Assembly (NCBI GenBank): GCA_037349105.1
Contig: JAYJMM010000115.1
Coordinates: 100,890-164,889 of the forward strand
Length of the DNA: 64,000 nt
Reading direction: 5' to 3'
Source of the DNA: Limnomonas spitsbergensis
Lineage: Eukaryota; Chlorophyta; Chlorophyceae; Chlamydomonadales
In this document: positions 57,173 to 64,000 of the stretch, piece by piece
Position numbering within the stretch: position 1 is the first letter of the stretch
Layout: every line of letters starts with the position of its first letter
The notes under the pieces: generated by a model
Told to the model about the DNA's origin: nothing
Databases searched by the model: none
Seen by the model: the letters and a program-made list of their open reading frames with translations, nothing else
Program-made: the position numbers and the translations under genes

Positions 57173-60100
57173 TTGCTTCTGGCCAGCTTGCTTGCGCACC
57201 ACCCTAGTGCTTCTGGCCAGCTTGCTTGCGCACCACCCTAGTGCTTCTGGCCAGCTTGCTTGCGCACCACCCTAGTGCTTCTGGCCAGCTTGCTTGCGCA
57301 CCACCCTAGTGCTTCTGGCCAGCTTGCTTGCGCACCACCCTAGTGCTTCTGGCCAGCTTGCTTGCGCACCACCCTAGTGCTTCTGGCCAGCTTGCTTGCG
57401 CACCACCCTAGTGCTTCTGGCCAGCTTGCTTGCGCACCACCCTAGTGCTTCTGGCCAGCTTGCTTGCGCACCACCCTAGTGCTTCTGGCCAGCTTGCTTG
57501 CGCACCACCCTAGTGCTTCTGCCAGCTTGCTTGCGCACCACCCTAGTGCTTCTGGCCAGCTTGCTTGCGCACCACCCTAGTGCTTCTGGCCAGCTTGCTT
57601 GCGCACCACCCTAGTGCTTCTGGCCAGCTTGCTTGCGCACCACCCTAGTGCTTCTGGCCAGCTTGCTTGCGCACCACCCTAGTGCTTCTGGCCAGCTTGC
57701 TTGCGCACCACCCTAGTGCTTCTGGCCAGCTTGCTTGCGCACCACCCTAGTGCTTCTGGCCAGCTTGCTTGCGCACCACCCTAGTGCTTCTGGCCAGCTT
57801 GCTTGCGCACCACCCTAGTGCTTCTGGCCAGCTTGCTTGCGCACCACCCTAGTGCTTCTGGCCAGCTTGCTTGCGCACCACCCTAGTGCTTCTGGCCAGC
57901 TTGCTTGCGCACCACCCTAGTGCTTCTGGCCAGCTTGCTTGCGCACCACCCTAGTGCTTCTGGCCAGCTTGCTTGCACACCACCCTAGTGCTTCTGGCCA
58001 GCTTGCTTGCGCACCACCCTAGTGCTTCTGGCCAGCTTGCTTGCGCACCACCCTAGTGCTTCTGGCCAGCTTGCTTGCGCACCACCCTAGTGCTTCTGGC
58101 CAGCTTGCTTGCGCACCACCCTAGTGCTTCTGGCCAGCTTGCTTGCGCACCACCCTAGTGCTTCTGGCCAGCTTGCTTGCGCACCACCCTAGTGCTTCTG
58201 GCCAGCTTGCTTGCGCACCACCCTAGTGCTTCTGGCCAGCTTGCTTGCGCACCACCCTAGTGCTTCTGGCCAGCTTGCTTGCGCACCACCCTAGTGCTTC
58301 TGGCCAGCTTGCTTGCGCACCACCCTAGTGCTTCTGGCCAGCTTGCTTGCGCACCACCCTAGTGCTTCTGGCCAGCTTGCTTGCGCACCACCCTAGTGCT
58401 TCTGGCCAGCTTGCTTGCGCACCACCCTAGTGCTTCTGGCCAGCTTGCTTGCGCACCACCCTAGTGCTTCTGGCCAGCTTGCTTGCGCACCACCCTAGTG
58501 CTTCTGGCCAGCTTGCTTGCGCACCACCCTAGTGCTTCTGGCCAGCTTGCTTGCGCACCACCCTAGTGCTTCTGGCCAGCTTGCTTGCGCACCACCCTAG
58601 TGCTTCTGGCCAGCTTGCTTGCGCACCACCCTAGTGCTTCTGGCCAGCTTGCTTGCGCACCACCCTAGTGCTTCTGGCCAGCTTGCTTGCGCACCACCCT
58701 AGTGCTTCTGGCCAGCTTGCTTGCGCACCACCCTAGTGCTTCTGGCCAGCTTGCTTGCGCACCACCCTAGTGCTTCTGGCCAGCTTGCTTGCGCACCACC
58801 CTAGTGCTTCTGGCCAGCTTGCTTGCGCACCACCCTAGTGCTTCTGGCCAGCTTGCTTGCGCACCACCCTAGTGCTTCTGGCCAGCTTGCTTGCGCACCA
58901 CCCTAGTGCTTCTGGCCAGCTTGCTTGCGCACCACCCTAGTGCTTCTGGCCAGCTTGCTTGCGCACCACCCTATTGCTTCTGGCCAGCTTGCTTGCGCAC
59001 CACCCTAGTGCTTCTGGCCAGCTTGCTTGCACACCACCCTAGTGCTTCTGGCCAGCTTGCTTGCGCACCACCCTAGTGCTTCTGGCCAGCTTGCTTGCGC
59101 ACCACCCTAGTGCTTCTGGCCAGCTTGCTTGCGCACCACCCTAGTGCTTCTGGCCAGCTTGCTTGCGCACCACCCTAGTGCTTCTGGCCAGCTTGCTTGC
59201 GCACCACCCTAGTGCTTCTGGCCAGATTGCAAGCGCACCACCCTAGTGTTCTGGCCAGCTTGCTTGCGCACCACCCTAGTGCTTCTGGCCAGCTTGCTTG
59301 CGCACCACCCTATTGCTTCTGGCCAGCTTGCTTGCGCACCACCCTAGTGCTTCTGGCCAGCTTGCTTGCGCACCACCCTAGTGCTTCTGGCCAGCTTGCT
59401 TGCGCACCACCCTAGTGCTTCTGGCCAGCTTGCTTGCGCACCACCCTAGTGCTTCTGGCCAGCTTGCTTGCGCACCACCCTAGTGCTTCTGGCCAGCTTG
59501 CTTGCGCACCACCCTAGTGCTTCTGGCCAGCTTGCTTGCGCACCACCCTAGTGCTTCTGGCCAGTTTGCTTGCGCACCACCCTAGTGCTTCTGGCCAGCT
59601 TGCTTGCGCACCACCCTAGTGCTTCTGGCCAGCTTGCTTGCGCACCACCCTAGTGCTTCTGGCCAGCTTGCTTGTGCACCACCCTAGTGCTTCTGGCCAG
59701 CTTGCTTGCGCACCACCCTAGTGCTTCTGGCCAGCTTGCTTGCGCACCACCCTAGTGCTTCTGGCCAGCTTGCTTGCGCACCACCCTAGTGCTTCTGGCC
59801 AGCTTGCTTGCGCACCACCCTAGTGCTTCTGGCCAGCTTGCTTGCGCACCACCCCAGTGCTTCTGGCCAGCTTGCTTGCGCACCACCCTAGTGCTTCTGG
59901 CCAGCTTGCTTGCGCACCACCCTATTGCTTCTGGCCAGCTTGCTTGCGCACCAACCTAGTGCTTCTGGCCAGCTTGCTTGCACACCACCCTAGTGCTTCT
60001 GGCCAGCTTGCTTGCGCACCACCCTAGTGCTTCTGGCCAGCTTGCTTGCGCACCACCCTAGTGCTTCTGGCCAGCTTGCTTGCGCACCACCCTAGTGCTT

Positions 60101-61999
60101 CTGGCCAGCTTGCTTGCGCACCACCCTAGTGCTTCTGGCCAGCTTGCTTGCGCACCACCCTAGTGCTTCTGGCCAGCTTGCAAGCGCACCACCCTAGTGT
60201 TTCTGGCCAGCTTGCTTGCGCACCACCCTAGTGCTTCTGGCCAGCTTGCTTGCGCACCACCCTATTGCTTCTGGCCAGCTTGCTTGCGCACCACCCTAGT
60301 GCTTCTGGCCAGCTTGCTTGCGCACCACCCTAGTGCTTCTGGCCAGCTTGCTTGCGCACCACCCTAGTGCTTCTGGCCAGCTTGCTTGCGCACCACCCTA
60401 GTGCTTCTGGCCAGCTTGCTTGCGCACCACCCTAGTGCTTCTGGCCAGCTTGCTTGCGCACCACCCTAGTGCTTCTGGCCAGCTTGCTTGCGCACCACCC
60501 TAGTGCTTCTGGCCAGTTTGCTTGCGCACCACCCTAGTGTTTCTGGCCAGCTTGCTTGCGCACCACCCTATTGCTTCTGGCCAGCTTGCTTGCGCACCAC
60601 CCTATTGCTTCTGGCCAGCTTGCTTGCGCACCACCCTAGTGCTTCTGGCCAGCTTGCTTGCGCACCACCCTAGTGCTTCTGGCCAGCTTGCTTGCGCACC
60701 ACCCTATTGCTTCTGGCCAGCTTGCTTGCGCACCACCCTAGTGCTTCTGGCCAGCTTGCTTGCGCACCACCCTAGTGCTTCTGGCCAGTTTGCTTGCGCA
60801 CCACCCTAGTGCTTCTAGTCAGCTTGCTTGCGCACCACCCTAGTGCTTCTGGCCAGCTTGCTTGCGCACCACCCTAGTGCTTCTGGCCAGCTTGCTTGCG
60901 CACCACCCTAGTGCTTCTGGCCAGCTTGCTTGCGCTCCACCCTAGTGCTTCTGGCCAGCTTGCATGCGCACCACCCTAGTGCTTCTGGCCAGCTTGCTTG
61001 CACACCACCCCAGTGCTTCTGGCCAGCTTGCTTGCGCACCACCCTAGTGCTTCTGGCCAGCTTGCTTGCGCACCACCCTAGTGCTTCTGGCCAGCTTGCT
61101 TGCGCACCACCCTATTGCTTCTGGCCAGCTTGCTTGCGCACCACCCCAGTGCTTCTGGCCAGTTTGCTTGCGCACCACCCTAGTGCTTCTGGCCAGCTTG
61201 CTTGCGCACCACCCTAGTGCTTCTGGCCAGCTTGCTTGCGCACCACCCTAGTGCTTCTGGCCAGCTTGCTTGCGCACCACCCTAGTGCTTCTGGCCAGCT
61301 TGCTTGCGCACCACCCTAGTGCTTCTGGCCAGCTTGCTTGCGCACCACCCTAGTGCTTCTGGCCAGCTTGCTTGCGCACCACCCTTTTGCTTCTGGCCAG
61401 TTTGCTTGCGCACCACCCTAGTGCTTCTGGCCAGCTTCCTTGCGCACCACCCTAGTGCTTCTGCTCAGCTTGCTTGCGCACCACCCTAGTGCTTCTGGCC
61501 AGCTTGCTTGCGCACCACCCTAGTGCTTCTGGCCAGCTTGCTTGCGCTCCACCCTAGTGCTTCTGGCCAGCTTGCTTGCGCACCACCCTATAGCTTCTGG
61601 CCAGTTTGCTTGCGCACCACCCTAGTGCTTCTGGCCAGCTTGCATGCGCACCACCCTAGTGCTTCTGGCCAGCTTGCTTGCGCACCACCCTAGTGCTTCT
61701 GGCCAGTTTGCTTGCGCACCACCCTAGTGCTTCTGGCCAGCTTCCTTGCGCACCACCCTAGTGCTTCTGGCCAGCTTGCTTGCGCACCACCCTAGTGCTT
61801 CTGGCCAGCTTGCATGCGCACTACCCTAGTGCTTCTGGCCAGCTTGCTTGCGCACCACCCTAGTGCTTCTGGCCAGCTTGCTTGCGCACCACCCTAGTGC
61901 TTTTGGCCAGCTTGCTTGCGCACCACCCTAGTGCTTCTGGCCAGTTTGCTTGCGCACCACCCTTTTGCTTCTGGCCAGCTTGCTTGCGCACCAGCCTAG
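57173..61999. repeat. 34-bp satellite, lightly diverged block E
   Basis: Starts with isolated variants (TATTGC at 57171, a 1-bp deletion giving CTGCCAGC near 57520, GCACACC near 57975) and becomes denser after 58.9 kb. Variants seen in block C reappear in similar order, such as GATTGCAAGCGC (59225 and 60180 region), GCGCTCC then TTGCATGC then GCACACCACCCCAG (60930-61010), CTGCTCAGC (61462) and TTCCTTGC. The block therefore looks like a cleaner relative of block C. It ends at the second retrotransposon. Confidence 0.95.
61995..61999. repeat. Predicted target-site duplication of copy 2 (left only)
   Basis: CCTAG just before the TG of the LTR. The partner lies beyond the window, so this is a prediction from the 5-bp duplication of copy 1. 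Confidence 0.55.
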
Positions 62000-62402
62000 T
62001 GTAATGGTCATGTAACCAGTACCCCAGAATTACCAGTCGCTGACGCGACCTGCCTTACGTTATCGGCGCTTACGCTCCATACGGAAGTTGCAGGGTCGCC
62101 TGGCAAGCCCAGACCAGAACCCTCACGGGTTAAACCCTGCACCTCCCATATAAGCGAGCTCTGCTAGGCATCGGGAAGTCTCAGACGAGATCAATCCATC
62201 AGGCTCAATACCTGACTGTCCCACTATCAAATCTCTAGTCTCCAGCAGTCTCCCCTCGTGAGCACCTAGTCCCCCCTCAGTCAACTCTCCGACTACTCGT
62301 CTACCCTCAACACCGTCCCGGACTCCCCTTCACGTTCCTCTACTAGTGAGTCCCTGTCTAGATATAAGAGTCCTGCCCCCTAGGGCACCTAGGACCTCTT
62401 CA
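62000..62402 (+). repeat. 5' LTR of copy 2
   Basis: 403 bp from TGTAATGGTC to GACCTCTTCA, the reverse complement of the copy 1 LTRs with no difference noticed. It ends with an inverted repeat CCTAGG, GCA, CCTAGG at 62379-62393 that could fold as a short hairpin near the LTR end. Confidence 0.96.
62148..62154 (+). promoter_or_regulatory. TATA box in the copy 2 LTR
   Basis: ATATAAG at the same LTR offset as in copy 1. From here to the gag ATG (about 650 bp) there is no ATG. Confidence 0.65.
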
Positions 62403-62403
62403 G

Positions 62404-62416
62404 TGGTTCCAGAGCC
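62404..62416 (+). other. Primer-binding site of copy 2
   Basis: TGGTTCCAGAGCC, one base after the LTR, identical to copy 1. Confidence 0.75.
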
Positions 62417-62421
62417 TTATC

Positions 62422-62433
62422 GGTTCGATCCTG
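62422..62433 (+). other. T-arm complementary block of copy 2
   Basis: GGTTCGATCCTG, identical to copy 1 in sequence and spacing; see the copy 1 entry for the tRNA comparison. Confidence 0.5.
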
Positions 62434-62805
62434 TCGCAGTTTCATTGACAGAACCCTGCCGTCGGCTCGAAAGAGTTTTGAGACACGCGCGCTGGGCAGT
62501 CGCGTCCCTAGACCTGTCAGGGTTAAAACTATTCGAATTCCAGTACCGACCCCAGTCCAGTGTCCGGATCAGGGCCAACCCCAGAGCAACTCGACAGTAT
62601 CTACTATTGGTCTGACAAGCTCGGCGGAGCCGACGGATTTCCAGCCCTTGTCCCGAGTCCCAGGCACGCACTTGTTGCGTTGACTGAGTCTAGTAAGTGT
62701 CGTAACTTGAGTTGTTCGACTCCGACGGTTTGAATTCCGTACACTCCAGTCCAGACCAGTCATAAGCTTCCTGATTGCTGAACTTTCACAGTAATTCACA
62801 ATCTA

Positions 62806-64000
62806 ATGGTCGCTAAACGAAACAAATCCAAACGCGCAGTGAACAACCTTCAAGTCGACAACCCAGCTCCTGCCCAGCTTCCCGCCATTGTCGTTCCCGA
62901 CATGGTCGCTGCAGCACCAGCACCAGCACCAGCACCAGCACCAGCACCAGCACCAGCACCAGCACCAGTACCAGCACCAGTACCAGCACCAGTACCAGCA
63001 CCAGCACAAGCCCCTGTCCCAATTGCGGTAGCTGCACCGAGACCAGCTCTCCAGCCCATCGCTGTGGCTTCCGTGGCACCTGCAACATACGCAGCGGTGG
63101 CCAACCCTCGAGTCTTGATCACACCTTGCGTCGCTGGCTGCAGCACGGACCCTCTACCGGCCCAGCATACCTCGTCCTACATGCAGGACGATATGTTCGA
63201 GCAATTCAAGAAACAACTCAAGCAAGGTGAATTGCAACTCTTGCAGTCACTCTTAACCAGACTAGATTCAACTGCTGTCCCAGCCCAGCCTGTTGTTACT
63301 CCTACCGTTCGTCTTGTCGGGAATCCTGTTACCAGTGTACCCACCCAAGTTCAAATCCCAGTACCTGTCAGACGCGAGACTGACTATCGTCGTCGTCCCC
63401 CAGCCTTGCCTGCACCAGGCCGGATGAACAAGCCGTTCTTCCAACAGTGCAAGAACAAGCCGAGATTAATCGCGATGAGCTTCGAGGAGCTCAGGCGCTG
63501 GCTGCTCGAGAACGGTCACCGCTACCCCGAGGACATGTCTGTCTTTATCGACGATCCCGAGGTCAAGGAGTTCTTAATGAACTACATCGAGTCCCACATG
63601 CTGTTCGAGCAAAACGAGTTCATCCTGGCCCTCACAAACTTCGTGTCCGGCGAGGTACGTTCAGCAGTTGACATTGCCCCGCGAACAACTAGTCGTCGTA
63701 TGATCACCCAGGGTTCCCAGTCAGCCTCCCAGTACTCCCAGCAATTCCTGAACGTGACCAGACTTTGCCCGACGAATCTCAAGCAACCTTGTGCGTCCAT
63801 TACCTATCAGGCATGGATCCATCCCTGAAAACAACGCTGCATTCTAGACAAGGATGGAAATACCTGGCAATCCCTGCCAAACCTCATGAATTCGCATATG
63901 TCGAGGACCTGCGAATGACCAGTGCACGTGCCTGTTTCGTACCAGTATCAAGATCCAGTTACACCCAGTGACCAGACCCAGCTACCGCCTGCCCGTACTA
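62806..64000 (+). pseudogene. gag of copy 2, frame-broken and truncated
   Basis: Opens with the same ATG and residues as copy 1 gag. Relative to copy 1 it has: +30 bp in the Ala-Pro tract; +1 C near 63680 and -1 G near 63695 (a compensated pair that rewrites six residues); -1 C near 63764, which breaks the frame and leads to TGA at 63826-63828 (340 codons); +1 A near 63830; -1 A near 63890; loss of one 24-bp repeat unit near 63945; -1 C near 63965; and a jump of about 173 bp at 63988/63989. The capsid region is disrupted and the zinc knuckle is not reached. Most single-base changes are in homopolymers, so sequencing error is as likely as decay. Confidence 0.85.
62914..63015 (+). repeat. In-frame GCACCA-type minisatellite in gag (copy 2)
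   Basis: Seventeen 6-bp units encoding Ala-Pro/Val-Pro dipeptides, five more than in copy 1, frame kept. This is one of only two differences from copy 1 seen upstream of about 63670; the other is the 1-bp leader indel. Confidence 0.9.

Larger units (their letters stand above)
62403..62805 (+). other. 5' untranslated leader of copy 2
   Basis: 403 bp, one base shorter than in copy 1 (CCCTAGA near 62511). It contains no ATG and no supported gene. It presumably carries the packaging signal. Confidence 0.85.
62000..64000 (+). mobile_element. Second copy of the same LTR retrotransposon, truncated by the window
   Basis: 5' LTR, primer-binding site, leader and part of gag of the element seen at 24137-31279, in the opposite orientation. 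The LTR reads as identical to those of copy 1. The first approximately 870 bases of gag differ only by a 30-bp Ala-Pro tract expansion; the last 330 bases carry many indels and a deletion of about 173 bp. Pol, if present, is beyond the window. Confidence 0.95.

Noticed and set aside
11688..61693. Dozens of 61-129 codon open frames in the satellite, repeating LLASLLAHHPSASG-like peptides
   Set aside because: They are the 34-bp repeat read through three shifting frames. They are open only where a variant removes TAG, and most start at TTG or similar codons. No stable frame, no signals and no non-repeat sequence supports a gene.
62421..62431. GGTTCGATCC as a Pol III B box or tRNA-derived gene
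   Set aside because: It is one base short of the B-box consensus and no A box or tRNA fold surrounds it; complementarity to a primer tRNA explains it better.

Overview
The window is eukaryotic nuclear DNA of a heterochromatic kind. About 54.9 kb is one tandem satellite with a 34-bp monomer. It is interrupted by a complete 7,143-bp Ty3/Gypsy LTR retrotransposon on the minus strand and runs at the right edge into a second, truncated copy of the same element on the plus strand. I see no host gene, rRNA, tRNA gene, CRISPR array or bacterial operon. The chromodomain-bearing Ty3/Gypsy polyprotein (chromovirus type) shows the source is a eukaryote; the lineage cannot be fixed from sequence alone.

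Layout: 1-10533 is about 310 satellite monomers with no variant seen. 10534-24136 is diverged satellite organised into kilobase-scale higher-order repeats. 24137-31279 is retrotransposon copy 1 (minus strand) with two 403-bp LTRs that read as identical and a 5-bp CTAGT target-site duplication. 31280-44520 is diverged satellite again, a direct continuation of the array broken by the insertion. 44521-57172 is about 372 monomers without a variant. 57173-61999 is satellite with variants that grow denser to the right. 62000-64000 is retrotransposon copy 2 (plus strand): 5' LTR, leader and a broken gag cut off by the window edge.

Element logic, 5' to 3' in its own sense: LTR with a TATA box; primer-binding site plus a second block complementary to an initiator-type tRNA T arm; a leader with no ATG; gag (499 codons, zinc knuckle); one in-frame UAG; pol (protease, reverse transcriptase, RNase H, zinc-binding and D-D-35-E integrase, chromodomain); an untranslated stretch of about 0.35 kb; polypurine tract; LTR. 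Gag and pol share a frame. The UAG is followed after 9 nt by a perfect 7-bp stem, so stop-codon readthrough is the most economical way to make Gag-Pol.

Satellite and element are connected: both copies entered at the palindromic CTAG that occurs once per 34-bp monomer, in opposite orientations, and the integrase ends in a chromodomain with an intact predicted methyl-lysine cage. The apparent order of events is diverged array, then higher-order duplication, then insertion of copy 1. The two perfectly homogeneous blocks meet the diverged array at abrupt edges and look like the youngest expansions, unless they are assembly products.
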